This document shows positions 16,425-25,501 of a DNA stretch of 64,000 bases, one piece after another (within the stretch, counting starts at the first letter, position 1; every line of letters begins with the position of its first letter). Both the position numbers and the translations under genes were made by a program. The notes under the pieces are model-generated. The model made no database searches. It saw nothing but the letters and a program-made list of their open reading frames with translations, and was not told the origin of the DNA. The stretch is from DATCBF01 sp964401995 (GTDB taxonomy: Bacteria > Actinomycetota > Thermoleophilia > Solirubrobacterales > 70-9), in assembly GCA_964401995.1 (NCBI GenBank), contig CAYOAP010000008.1:62001-126000 (forward strand). The letters are read 5' to 3'.

Positions 16425-17498
16425 ATGGAGGCCACCTGGCGGCAGCCGCAGACGCTGAAAGGCTTGAGCAGTTTCCTCGTCGAGCATGAGCCCTGCGGCG
16501 CCGGCTTCGACGTTTCCCACCCGTCCGGCCTCGGCAGCGGCCGGGTCTCAATGACCTGCCGCGGCTGTGGCGCCACCTACGAGTACGCGACGGCGACGAT
16601 CGAATTCGAGCGCGAAGTCGAGTTCGAGCCGATCGGGACCGGGCTGCGGGAAGACGCGGCCCCGACACCGCCATCGCCCCCTGTTTACGTGGCCCAGCCC
16701 GCCGTCCCCGAGATCGAGGCGCCCGCCGAGGAGGCGCCCACGGATGAACTGGAGGTCATAGCCGCTGCGCCTGCGGCGGCAGAGGCCGAGACAGAGGCGA
16801 AGGGGCCGCCACCCGGCGGGCGGCGGCCCCCTAAGGGATGGACACGCGATCGGCTGATCACCGGCGGCCTCTTGCTCTTCTCCGTCGCCGCCCTTGCCTT
16901 TGCCGTGATTCGCATCGCCGGCGACAGCGGTGAATCGACCGGCCAGGTGCCCACCCCTCCGGTGGCAACCACCCCCACGAAGCACGCTAAGCCGGCCGTC
17001 ACCCCGCCGGCACACCACTCCCCCCCAGCCCCAGAGCCGAAGCCGAAGCCAGCCGCAAAGCCGAAACCGCAGAAGCCGCCGCCTGACACGCGAGTCGTAA
17101 AGACCGAACGCTTCACCGTGACCGTCCCCCAGGACTGGACCGAAAGGACAGCCGCCGGCGGCGGCACACTGCTGGCGCCGCCCGGGGACGCCCCGATATC
17201 CCTGCAGGTCTTCTATGAAGACGACCCAAGCCTCTCTTCGGGAAAGATGAGCGTCCAGACAGCCGGCTTCCTCAGCTCGCGCGATCCCGAGGCCGCGGTC
17301 TCGGCGGCGAAGACGCTGAGCATCGCCGGCGACCCAGCCTTCGAAGTCAGCGCCAACGGACCGGCGGGCACCCAGACCGCGCTTGGAGTTCTCGCCGACC
17401 CGTACCGGTACCTGGTGATCGTCAGCGCCGATCCGGGGACGTCAAAGTCCCTCCAGGCCACCGCGCAGAAGGCGATGCTGAGCTTCGAACCGCGCTAG
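16425..17498 (+). CDS. Zinc-ribbon membrane protein with extracellular PsbP/DUF1795-like domain
   Basis: 357 residues. The N-terminal 60 contain CGAGFDV and CRGCGATYEY, a two-plus-two cysteine arrangement like a small zinc ribbon. After an acidic Pro/Ala-rich stretch comes one membrane segment (LITGGLLLFSVAALAFAVI) near residue 150. A Pro/Lys-rich linker and then a 130-residue domain follow (ERFTVTVPQDWTERTAAGGG onward), similar in pattern to lipoprotein PsbP-like domains. The N-terminus would be cytoplasmic and the last domain outside. The start ATG 16425 has AGGA close upstream. Its stop overlaps the stop of the convergent LPFTG gene by three bases. Role unknown. Confidence 0.75.
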   Translation: MEATWRQPQTLKGLSSFLVEHEPCGAGFDVSHPSGLGSGRVSMTCRGCGATYEYATATIEFEREVEFEPIGTGLREDAAPTPPSPPVYVAQPAVPEIEAPAEEAPTDELEVIAAAPAAAEAETEAKGPPPGGRRPPKGWTRDRLITGGLLLFSVAALAFAVIRIAGDSGESTGQVPTPPVATTPTKHAKPAVTPPAHHSPPAPEPKPKPAAKPKPQKPPPDTRVVKTERFTVTVPQDWTERTAAGGGTLLAPPGDAPISLQVFYEDDPSLSSGKMSVQTAGFLSSRDPEAAVSAAKTLSIAGDPAFEVSANGPAGTQTALGVLADPYRYLVIVSADPGTSKSLQATAQKAMLSFEPR

Positions 17499-17839
17499 GC
17501 GACGCGGTCGGCGTGCTTGCTGACCGTCATCCGCCGCAGGGCGAAGCCGACGGAAGTGAAAGCGACCGCGACCGCGACCAGGGCGATCAGATCCAGGCCG
17601 GTGAAAGGAAGGCCGCCGACGACACTGCTCTGCAGCCCCGACGTGTCGGCCGAGGGCGAGCTCGGGCCGCGGGATTCGCTGACGTGGGTGACGGGGGTGC
17701 TGTACTGGGCCGCGGTTGGATCCTGAGCCAGCGCCGGCCCCGCGACAACAAGCGCGAGCGCCGCGATGGCGCAGGCGACCGCAGCAACTCGGGTGAGCGG
17801 CAAGCGGCGGCTGTTGGCGGTTGGATCGGGTTGGTTCAT
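17495..17839 (-). CDS. LPFTG-anchored surface protein (sortase substrate)
   Basis: 114 residues. A signal peptide (AAVACAIAALALVVAGPALA, cleavage after ALA near residue 38) is followed by a short Ser/Thr/Pro-rich mature region of about 40 residues. A canonical cell-wall sorting signal comes next: LPFTG near residue 78, a hydrophobic segment of about 18 residues (LIALVAVAVAFTSVGFAL) and a positive tail (RRMTVSKHADR). It is predicted to be linked to the cell wall by a sortase, and the sortase at 11.3 kb is the nearest candidate. The mature part is too short to be an enzyme. The stop overlaps that of the upstream convergent gene. Confidence 0.85.
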   Translation of the reverse strand: MNQPDPTANSRRLPLTRVAAVACAIAALALVVAGPALAQDPTAAQYSTPVTHVSESRGPSSPSADTSGLQSSVVGGLPFTGLDLIALVAVAVAFTSVGFALRRMTVSKHADRVA

Positions 17840-17978
17840 TTGCCCCCGCGTGAGAAATCGGCAGCAGGGGCCGAGCGCGCGCGGTCAGATCAGTGTGGCA
17901 AACGACCCGCACCCGCACAAGCGGACGAAGGAGATCCTGCAGCCACGCCCTTCGCTTCACGCCTGGGAGCAGGCGCTT

Positions 17979-19907
17979 TTAGCCGCCGCTGGGCTTTTCG
18001 TCCAGACGTCGCTGCAGAGCCGTGATCCCAGGGTCCTGCGGGTTGAGCTGATGAGCCTTGTCGGCGGCCACCCGGGCGGCATCCGCGTCCGATTCAGCCA
18101 ATCCGCTGGCAAGGTAATACTGCGCCGCGTAGTTGTCGGGCTCGCGGTCCACGGCTTCGCGAAACGTCTTCAAGGCTGCCGGGGCCTCCCCCAGCTTGAG
18201 CTCGACCGACCCCTTGGAAAGCAGCGGCCCGGCATCGAGCGGATCGAGCTTGGCCGCTCTTTCGAAATCAGAGATGGCGGCATGGGGGTCGGCTGTCGAC
18301 TCGTCATAGGCGCGCTGCGCGTATCGATCCGAGAGGAACAGCGGCACGGTGACGAGCGCCAGGACTGCCAGCGCCACAACTGCCGGGCGACGCCAGCGGC
18401 CACTGCGTGACGCGAAAGGATCGAGCAGTGCAGGCGCAGCGGCGACACCGAGCAGGAAGATCGCAGGCGCGGTGATGCCCGGATAGTTCCAAAGCCAGTC
18501 GAAGGAGCCCTGCACGAACCACTGGGCAGCCCCGGCCAGACATCCGGCGACCAGTCCTGCCGCGCGCGGGCCGAGGCGCTTCGACTTCCAAGCGGCGAGG
18601 GCCGCGCTGAGCAAGAAGGCCAGCAACAAGGCCAGCCCCGGAAAACCCAGCTCGGAGAACATCAGCGCCTCCATGCTGTGCGGGTCTTCAGGGCCCTCGT
18701 CGCTGAGCCGGTGCTCGAGATAGACGACCTGAAATGCGCCGCCGCCCCCTCCCAGCAACGGGTGATCGTTGCCCTCGTCGATCGCGACCCGCCAGAAATC
18801 ATGGCGGTTTGACCCGACATTGGCGCCGTAGCGGATGCCCTGGCCATGGAGATCGGGGTATCCGACCCGGTTGAACTCCTTCACGCGCTGATCGACGAAG
18901 CCAACCGGCCCACCATGCCTGGAGACAAAGAGCGAGCCTCCAATCAAGACCACGAGCAGGGCCGTGACAGCGGCGATCCGACCAATCGAGGAGATGGTCC
19001 GCTCGCGGAGCCATAGACGGGGGGCGATCCCGCCCAAGGCCAGGCTCGAGACCAGGAGCGAGACCACGCCCGTAATCCCGATCGCCTTCGCCGAGCTGCG
19101 CAGCAAGGGGATCACCGCCGCATCCGCGCTTCCGTGCCGGTAGACGTCGAGCAGGGTCGGAATCGCGAGCAGGGCCGGCAGCACCATCAGGCCCAACATC
19201 ACTGCCGCTCGGAGTCGGTTCGAAGTCAGGATCAGATAGACGAGCAGGGCCAGGGCCACCCCCGGCACCGAGCCACGGCTCTGAGCCAGAAACGTCAGCT
19301 CGATCAGAATCGTCCCGGCGCCGATGGCCAGCGCCCGCAGCTCCCAGCGCCAATCGGTCTCGACCGCGAGCGCCAGGACCGACCAGAGGCAAATCATGAA
19401 AAAGGCGGCGTTGGCGTTGCGATAGCCGATCGGAAACCGCAGGGTCGCGTCTTCGTGCAGGTACCAGGTCACATCGGCGCCGGTTGCGAGCACGATGACC
19501 GTTGCGATCGCGACCAGAGTCCCGGCAATTGCCAGTGGCGTCAGCGCCAGCAGCATCCGCGCCGCCAGGAGGTTGGTGATCCAGATCCCAAGGCCGAAGA
19601 CCGCCGCGTAGAGAAAAATGTGCTCGGCGTATTTGACGGCAGCCGCCGGGGTCGGAGACCACAGGGCCGAGAGCAGCATCCAAGCCGCAAGGGCGACAAG
19701 GGCCAAAAGAGCCACCCGCGCCGGCCCCCTCAGCCGCGCCGCAAGAGGCGCGAGCGCGACCACCATCGCCAGCAGGCCGAAAACGACAAACGCCCCGGGA
19801 TAGAAGACGGGGCCAAAGTAAGCGCCCTGCTTCCAGGCCCACCAGCCGATCAACGTGGTGACGGCGACCAGCAGCAGCGCCGCGATCCGGATGCGCGGGT
19901 CCGTCAT
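17979..19907 (-). CDS. O-antigen ligase/polymerase-like membrane protein with TPR tail
   Basis: 642 residues from ATG 19907 (a longer frame to 20024 lacks support). About 12-14 membrane segments fill residues 1-500. The Wzy_C-type periplasmic loop carries GSNRHDFWRVAIDEGNDHPLL and GGGGAFQVVY, typical of O-antigen polymerase or ligase. The C-terminal 110 residues form two or three TPRs (AISDFERAAKLDPLDAGPLL, ALKTFREAVDREPDNYAAQY). It would polymerise or transfer a glycan in the membrane. It is divergent from the Wzz-kinase gene, with 92 bases between. The tail TPR suggests a binding partner. Confidence 0.87.
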   Translation of the reverse strand: MTDPRIRIAALLLVAVTTLIGWWAWKQGAYFGPVFYPGAFVVFGLLAMVVALAPLAARLRGPARVALLALVALAAWMLLSALWSPTPAAAVKYAEHIFLYAAVFGLGIWITNLLAARMLLALTPLAIAGTLVAIATVIVLATGADVTWYLHEDATLRFPIGYRNANAAFFMICLWSVLALAVETDWRWELRALAIGAGTILIELTFLAQSRGSVPGVALALLVYLILTSNRLRAAVMLGLMVLPALLAIPTLLDVYRHGSADAAVIPLLRSSAKAIGITGVVSLLVSSLALGGIAPRLWLRERTISSIGRIAAVTALLVVLIGGSLFVSRHGGPVGFVDQRVKEFNRVGYPDLHGQGIRYGANVGSNRHDFWRVAIDEGNDHPLLGGGGGAFQVVYLEHRLSDEGPEDPHSMEALMFSELGFPGLALLLAFLLSAALAAWKSKRLGPRAAGLVAGCLAGAAQWFVQGSFDWLWNYPGITAPAIFLLGVAAAPALLDPFASRSGRWRRPAVVALAVLALVTVPLFLSDRYAQRAYDESTADPHAAISDFERAAKLDPLDAGPLLSKGSVELKLGEAPAALKTFREAVDREPDNYAAQYYLASGLAESDADAARVAADKAHQLNPQDPGITALQRRLDEKPSGG

Positions 19908-19999
19908 CCCCCGCCACGCTAGCGAACGGTTGCGACGACCCTGACTGTCAGAATGGCGCAGCGCAGGATGATCGGCCTGTGCCACGAAGGAGATTTGCC

Positions 20000-21583
20000 G
20001 TGGCAAACCCCCCCGACCCCTCATCCACCGACTGGCTTCGCCCCCCCGAGGAGCAGGAGGGTCTAAAGCGTTATGTGGAGACCTTTCGCGAGCGGATCTG
20101 GCTGATCATCCTGATCACGGCGATCACGACCGGCATCGCGGTTCTCTACGTCTCCACCGCGACAAAGACTTACCAGGCCGAGGCCGACCTCCTGATCACC
20201 CCGGTGACCGGCACCGACCCGGTCCTGGCGAGCCTGGGCCTGATCGGCGGCTCGGCAGAACCAACACGCGACGTTGAGACCGCTTCGCGGCTGGTCACCA
20301 ACAACGAAGTCGGCGAAGCGGTCAAGAAATCGCTTCACTCCCCCCTCAGCGGCGAGGCCCTGCTGGCAAAAGTGAGCGCGGTTCCCGTCGCCCAGAGCAA
20401 CTTCGTCGCCGTCACCGCCACCGAAACGTCCCCGGTCGAAGCAAAACGGCTCGCCGACGCATTTGCCGCCGAAGCGGTTACAACGAGGACGAACAGCCTG
20501 CACGAACAGATCGAACAGCAGCTGCCTGTGCTCGAAGCCCAGCTGGCAGCCAACGGCGACTCAACCGTCGGCGAAGCTTCGATCGCCGATCAGATCGCCC
20601 AGCTCCAGCTCCTCACTAGCGCCCCGACCCCAGACATGAGGGTGCAGACGCTCGCCACGGTCCCAACCACCCAGGCTTCGCCGCGTCCGGTGCTGAGCGT
20701 CGTCGCGGGGATCATGGCCGGCGCGATCCTCGGCGTCGTCGCGGCATTCGGGGCGCAGGTGCTCGACCCACGCCTGCGTCGCGAGTCTCAGCTCCGCCGC
20801 CTCTACCGGCTCCCGATCCTCGGCCGCATCCCAAAGGAGTCGCGCACCGAAGAGAAACCGCTTTCGCCCCGCCGGCTCTCACCCGTCACCAGTGAGGCTT
20901 ACAGGACGCTGCGCGCGACCCTGACCGCAACCGCAAGCAGGGACGAGGCCGGGCGAGTGGTCCTGATCACGGGCTCCGCTCCATCCGAGGGCAAGACGAC
21001 GACCGCCGTCAACCTGGCGGTCTCCCTGGCGCTCTCGGGCAAACGGGTGATCCTGATCGAGTCCGACCTGCGGCGGCCGGTCCTCGGCGCCACCCTTCAG
21101 GTCCAGCCCACACATGGCGGCGTCGTCGGCGTCCTGATCGAGAACATCAGCCTTGCCGATGCCCTCACTCCCACCGATCTCTACGGGCCGAACCTGCAGC
21201 TTCTCCTGGCCGACTACGAGGGCGGGTGGATCGCCGAGCTGTTCTCGATCCCGGCCGCCGAGCGCCTGATCGAGGACGCGAGGCAGATGGCGGACTACGT
21301 GATCATCGACAGCCCTCCTCTCAACGAGGTCGTCGACGCCCTTCCCCTGGCCCGCCTCGCAGATGCGGTCCTGGTCGTGGTCAAGCTCGGGACGACCAAG
21401 CTCGACAAGCTCGGGCAGCTCGGAGAGCTCTTGGCCGAGAACGGAGTGCGGCCGGCCGGCTTTGCCGTGGTCGGGGTCCCACGTCCAAGCCGAGGCGAGT
21501 ACCACTACTACGCCACCGCCTTTGACGCCACGAACGCGGGTGGAGGCAAGCGGCAGCTGCTGGGCTCTCGCCGCCGCTCCTAG
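20000..21583 (+). CDS. Wzz-type chain-length regulator fused to BY-kinase
   Basis: 527 residues from GTG 20000, which has AAGGAG at 19987-19992, seven bases upstream; GTG 19979 lies before that site. The N-terminal half is a Wzz domain flanked by two membrane segments (near residues 30-50 and 225-245). The cytoplasmic half is a BY-kinase: Walker A GSAPSEGKTTTAVNLA, A' VILIESDLRRP and Walker B YVIIDSPP. A Tyr-rich patch near the C-terminus (EYHYYATAF) would be the autophosphorylated cluster. Such proteins control polysaccharide chain length and export through a Wzy/Wzx system. A Wzy-like gene follows 10 bases downstream. Confidence 0.93.
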   Translation: MANPPDPSSTDWLRPPEEQEGLKRYVETFRERIWLIILITAITTGIAVLYVSTATKTYQAEADLLITPVTGTDPVLASLGLIGGSAEPTRDVETASRLVTNNEVGEAVKKSLHSPLSGEALLAKVSAVPVAQSNFVAVTATETSPVEAKRLADAFAAEAVTTRTNSLHEQIEQQLPVLEAQLAANGDSTVGEASIADQIAQLQLLTSAPTPDMRVQTLATVPTTQASPRPVLSVVAGIMAGAILGVVAAFGAQVLDPRLRRESQLRRLYRLPILGRIPKESRTEEKPLSPRRLSPVTSEAYRTLRATLTATASRDEAGRVVLITGSAPSEGKTTTAVNLAVSLALSGKRVILIESDLRRPVLGATLQVQPTHGGVVGVLIENISLADALTPTDLYGPNLQLLLADYEGGWIAELFSIPAAERLIEDARQMADYVIIDSPPLNEVVDALPLARLADAVLVVVKLGTTKLDKLGQLGELLAENGVRPAGFAVVGVPRPSRGEYHYYATAFDATNAGGGKRQLLGSRRRS

Positions 21584-21593
21584 GCGGGACGAG

Positions 21594-23012
21594 ATGGCGG
21601 CCCGCTTCAATCCAGCTGTCGCAATCTGGATCGCCGGCCTCGCCCTGTTCGCGGCGCTGGTTGGATTCCTGGCGGCGACCGAACCTAAGCTGGCGATCGC
21701 GGCGGCGATCGCGGCGGCCTTCGTCCTGATCGTCTTTGTCGACCTCGCCGCAGGCCTGGCGATCTTTGGCTTTTTCAGCTTCCTCGAACTGCTGCAGCTG
21801 GGCTCGGCCGTCAGCGTCGGCAAGCTGGGTGGCGTCCTGCTCGGGATTGGCTGGCTCGCATTCGTGCTGACCAGGGAAGACGCGAAAAGCGACTTCCTCT
21901 CCGCGTATCCCGGGGTGTCGGTCCTCTTGGGGCTGTTCCTCGGCTGGGTGGCGCTGAGCTCGCTCTGGGCAGAAAGCTCCGGAGCGGTCACCAGCTCGCT
22001 ATGGCGCTATGCCCTCAACGCGATCCTGTTTCTGATCGTCTTCTCCGCGGTCCGGACCCGCCGCCAGGCGGTGATGGTGATCGGCGGCTTCCTGGCGGGC
22101 GCCACCGCAGCCGGGATCTACGGCCTCCTGTTCGCCAGCGCTGTGGTGCCAATCGGCTCCGCCGGCCGCCTCACCGGCACCAACCTAGACCCCAACGAAC
22201 TGGCCTCGGTCCTGGTCGCCGGCATGGCGCTTTCGGTCGGCTTCGCAGCCAACGTCAAGGATCCAGGCTTACGCCTGGCGGCAGTTTCGGCCGGCGGCTT
22301 CTGCTTCCTCGCGGCGACCCTGACCGGCTCCCGTGGCGGCCTCGTGGCGATCACCTGCATGATCATCGGCGCAGTTATCTTCGGCGGCCGGTGGCGAGCC
22401 CAGCTTGCCGTGGGAGGCGTGGTCATCGCCCTGCTGGGAGCCTTCTACATCACCTCGCTGGCGCCGGCGCCGGTGCGCGAAAGGATCACCCAGACGGCGG
22501 GTGAGTCGACACAGCAGGAGGGGCGCACGACACTCTGGGAGGTCGCCGGGCGGATGATCCGCGCGCACCCGATCAACGGCGTCGGGGCGGGAAACTTCCA
22601 GAATTCCTCGAGGCACTACGTGCTGCAGCCGGGAACGCTTGCCCGCAGCGATGAAGTCTTCACGGGCGAAAAGGTCACCCACAACACCTACCTGCAGACC
22701 GCCGCCGAGCTGGGCCTCGTCGGCTTCGGCCTGTTCATAGCGATCATCGCCTTCTCCTTCGCCTGCCTGGTGCGCGCCGCGGGGCGTTTCCGCGATTGCC
22801 TCGACGTTCGCGGCGAGGCACTGGCCCGCAGCATGATCGTTGCGATGATCGGCCTGCTCGTCGCCGACTTCTTCATCTCCGAGATGTTCAGCAAGCAGCT
22901 CTGGCTGATGCTGGGCGTCGGCCCAGCGCTGCTCGGAATCGCGGAGAGGACCGCGCGGGAGGCTCGCGCCCCAGAAGCCGCGGCCGTCACCGCCCGATCC
23001 GGCCGAGCGTGA
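21594..23012 (+). CDS. O-antigen ligase/polymerase family membrane protein
   Basis: 472 residues from ATG 21594, 10 bases after the kinase stop. About 10-12 membrane segments. The Wzy_C-like loop includes GSRGGLVAITCMIIG near residue 245 and AGRMIRAHPINGVGAGNFQN, followed by KVTHNTYLQTAAELG, all patterns of O-antigen polymerase/ligase proteins. Being in line between Wzz-kinase and Wzx, it is the likelier Wzy-type polymerase of this cluster, with the TPR-tailed protein as a ligase. That assignment is inference from position only. The stop overlaps the Wzx GTG start in a GTGA junction. Confidence 0.9.
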   Translation: MAARFNPAVAIWIAGLALFAALVGFLAATEPKLAIAAAIAAAFVLIVFVDLAAGLAIFGFFSFLELLQLGSAVSVGKLGGVLLGIGWLAFVLTREDAKSDFLSAYPGVSVLLGLFLGWVALSSLWAESSGAVTSSLWRYALNAILFLIVFSAVRTRRQAVMVIGGFLAGATAAGIYGLLFASAVVPIGSAGRLTGTNLDPNELASVLVAGMALSVGFAANVKDPGLRLAAVSAGGFCFLAATLTGSRGGLVAITCMIIGAVIFGGRWRAQLAVGGVVIALLGAFYITSLAPAPVRERITQTAGESTQQEGRTTLWEVAGRMIRAHPINGVGAGNFQNSSRHYVLQPGTLARSDEVFTGEKVTHNTYLQTAAELGLVGFGLFIAIIAFSFACLVRAAGRFRDCLDVRGEALARSMIVAMIGLLVADFFISEMFSKQLWLMLGVGPALLGIAERTAREARAPEAAAVTARSGRA

Positions 23013-24535
23013 CCGCCCCGGACCTAGAGCCGCCCCTGGAACCGGACGCGGAGCCCGCGGAGCTGACCGGGACCGTGATGCGGGGCGCCGGATTCGCCAG
23101 CGGCGGCTACATCGCCACCCAGATCCTCTCCCTGGGAATCTTTGCCGCCCTGGCCCGCCTCGCCTCCCCGGCCGACTTCGGCGATCTCGCCGCGGGGACG
23201 CTGCTGGTCAACGTCGGCTTGCTGTTCACCGAGTCCGGGATGCTGGCGGCGTTGATCCACCGCAAGGATCGGCTCGACGAGGCGGCGAGCACCGCCACCG
23301 TGGCCACCTTCCTGGGTGGCCTGGGCATGGCGCTGGCAGCCCTTGCCGCAAGCCCTCTGATCGGAGCTCTCTTTCACAGCTCACGGGTGGGCCAGGTTGC
23401 GGCGGCCAGCTCAGGGCTGCTCCTCATTCGCTCTCTGGTGATCGTCCCCGAGGCCCTTCTGCAGCGCCGATTCTCATTCCTTCGCCGAGTCGTGATCGAA
23501 CCGGGCGGAGTCGCCGCCTTCGGCATCGCCGCCGTCGTTCTGACGGCGAACGGGCTCGGCGTCTGGGGGCTGCTTCTCGCCTACTACGCCTCGGCCCTTG
23601 GCGAGGCGATCCTCTCCTGGGCGCTGCTGCGCTGGCGGCCGAAGCGGCGGGACGTTTCGATGGCGATGTGGCGAGAGCTGGTCCGCTACGGCCGCTGGGG
23701 CATTGCTACCAGCGCCCTGCAGAGCGCCGAACAGCAGGTGCCGGTGCTGCTCCTCGGCCGCTTCTCGGGGGCGGCGCAGCTCGGGCAGTACCGCTACGCG
23801 GCCCGCATGGAGTCCACCGCGGGGGCGGTCGTCGTGCATTCGGCCGCATATGTCCTCTTCCCGGCGCTTGCCCGCATCACCAACGACCGCGACAGGCTTC
23901 GCGCCGCCTGCCATCGCTCGATTCGAGCGATGGCGATGATCGGCTTTCCGATGGGATTGATCCTCGTCCCGCTTGGCGTTCCCGCCGCCGTGGTCGCTTT
24001 TGGAGAGATCTGGAAGAGCGCCGGATACGCCGCGATGGCGCTGGCGGGGATCGCGGCCAGCGGCACGATGATCTCCTTCGCCTCCGAGGTCCTGAAGGCG
24101 GATGGACGGCCCGACCGGCTGACCCGGGTGCGAGGGGTGAGCCTGATCGCGTCAATCGTGTTCATGATCGCCCTGCTCCCCTTCGACCTCGTCGGTGTCT
24201 GCGCGGGGCTCACGATCGGCGCCACGATCGGCGCCGGCTACGCGCTGGTGATCGTCGGCCGGCAGTTGGAGATCGCCCCCTGGGCGCTGGTGCGCGAGAT
24301 CCTGCCCTCGGCGATCGCAGCGATCGCCATGGCTGCTGTGCTCACCCCGATCGAGTTCCTGCTGATCCAGGCAAGCACGCACGGAACCATCATCGGCCTG
24401 GTGCTGCTGGCCTTCGAGGCGCTGCTCGGCGCCGGGATCTATCTGCTCACCCTGCGGCTGGCCTCGCGCGGGCAGTTCACAGAGCTGACTGCGCTGATCC
24501 GGCGCCTGACCTCGCGCCGAGGCGCGCCAAGCTAG
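23009..24535 (+). CDS. Wzx-type polysaccharide flippase
   Basis: 508 residues from GTG 23009, overlapping the polymerase stop by four bases. About 14 hydrophobic segments. The first 100 residues show the polysaccharide-export pattern: GYIATQILSLGIFAALARLA followed by SPADFGDLAAGTLLVN and LLFTESGMLAALIHR. It would move lipid-linked oligosaccharide across the membrane for extracellular polymerisation. The N-terminus is rich in Pro and Glu. A GT2 glycosyltransferase gene starts 13 bases downstream. Substrate is unknown. Confidence 0.92.
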   Translation: MTAPDLEPPLEPDAEPAELTGTVMRGAGFASGGYIATQILSLGIFAALARLASPADFGDLAAGTLLVNVGLLFTESGMLAALIHRKDRLDEAASTATVATFLGGLGMALAALAASPLIGALFHSSRVGQVAAASSGLLLIRSLVIVPEALLQRRFSFLRRVVIEPGGVAAFGIAAVVLTANGLGVWGLLLAYYASALGEAILSWALLRWRPKRRDVSMAMWRELVRYGRWGIATSALQSAEQQVPVLLLGRFSGAAQLGQYRYAARMESTAGAVVVHSAAYVLFPALARITNDRDRLRAACHRSIRAMAMIGFPMGLILVPLGVPAAVVAFGEIWKSAGYAAMALAGIAASGTMISFASEVLKADGRPDRLTRVRGVSLIASIVFMIALLPFDLVGVCAGLTIGATIGAGYALVIVGRQLEIAPWALVREILPSAIAAIAMAAVLTPIEFLLIQASTHGTIIGLVLLAFEALLGAGIYLLTLRLASRGQFTELTALIRRLTSRRGAPS

Positions 24536-24548
24536 ACAATCTCGATCG

Positions 24549-25499
24549 ATGGCCTCCCCCACCTTCAGCGCAGTGCTTGGCGCCCACAACGAGGAGGACT
24601 GGGTCGCATCGGCAATCCGCTCGGTCCTCTCGCAGACGCGCGAGGACTTCGAGCTGATCGTCGTCGACGACGGCTCTACCGATGCGACCATCGATGTGGT
24701 CAGGGAGTTTGATTCCGATCCCAGGGTGCGATTGATCAGCCAGGAGAACCGCGGCCTGGCCGGGGCGTTGAACACGGGCATCGCAGCCGGCAGCGCCCCG
24801 TACGTATCGCTGATCGATGCCGACGACCTCTGGATGCCGACCTACCTCGAGGAGATGGGGCGCGTCCTTGACGAGGATCCGGGCGCCGGCTTCGCCTATA
24901 CCGACGCTTGGTGCCTGGATCACAACCGTGGCCGCTTCTGGCGCATCAGCTCGAATGCCCGCATGGGTGAGCCCGACCCACCGCCGGTCGATCCGGAGGA
25001 GTTCCTCAGCCTCTTGCTCGAGCGCAACTTCGTCTTTGGCTTGGCGACCATTCGCCGCGCCGCGCTGCAGGAGATGGGCGGCTTCAACGGCGCCCTGAGG
25101 GCAGGCGAGGACTACGAGCTATGGATGAGGTTGCTCAGCCATGGCTACCGCGCTGCCCGAGCCCCGGGGCGGCTGGCGATCGTGCGGGACCGAAGCGGAG
25201 CGCTGCACACGGACGACCGAGCGATGCTGGCGCACCTTCGCGACGTCTATCGGGTCGTCGTCGACGATCTCGAGACTTCCGATCGGATCACGGCGATCGC
25301 CCGACGCCGTGTGGAGGAAATCGAAGGCGAGTACCGGGCACTGGACACCGGCGCCTCGGGCCAGGCCCGCAAAGCGCTTCGTCGCCAGCTCGGCTCGCTC
25401 TACAAGGCGACCCTGGGCAGGAGCTTCTGGTACCCCGGCACGCCGCCGGAGGTGGCCAACGCGTTCCCCGAACTCGCGGAGCTCGGCAAGCGGCGCTAG
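24549..25499 (+). CDS. GT2-family glycosyltransferase
   Basis: 316 residues, GT-A fold. It starts with FSAVLGAHNEEDWVASAIRS and continues LIVVDDGSTDATIDVV; the DXD-like motif is LIDADDLWMP near residue 95. The acceptor-side ED is in AGEDYELWMRL near residue 190. It has no membrane segment, so it is a soluble or peripheral enzyme that adds a sugar to the growing repeat unit at the cytoplasmic face. Its stop and that of the convergent beta-helix gene lie in a 12-base palindrome (GCTAGCGCTAGC, 25495-25506). Sugar and linkage cannot be told from the sequence. Confidence 0.9.
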   Translation: MASPTFSAVLGAHNEEDWVASAIRSVLSQTREDFELIVVDDGSTDATIDVVREFDSDPRVRLISQENRGLAGALNTGIAAGSAPYVSLIDADDLWMPTYLEEMGRVLDEDPGAGFAYTDAWCLDHNRGRFWRISSNARMGEPDPPPVDPEEFLSLLLERNFVFGLATIRRAALQEMGGFNGALRAGEDYELWMRLLSHGYRAARAPGRLAIVRDRSGALHTDDRAMLAHLRDVYRVVVDDLETSDRITAIARRRVEEIEGEYRALDTGASGQARKALRRQLGSLYKATLGRSFWYPGTPPEVANAFPELAELGKRR

Positions 25500-25501
25500 C
25501 G

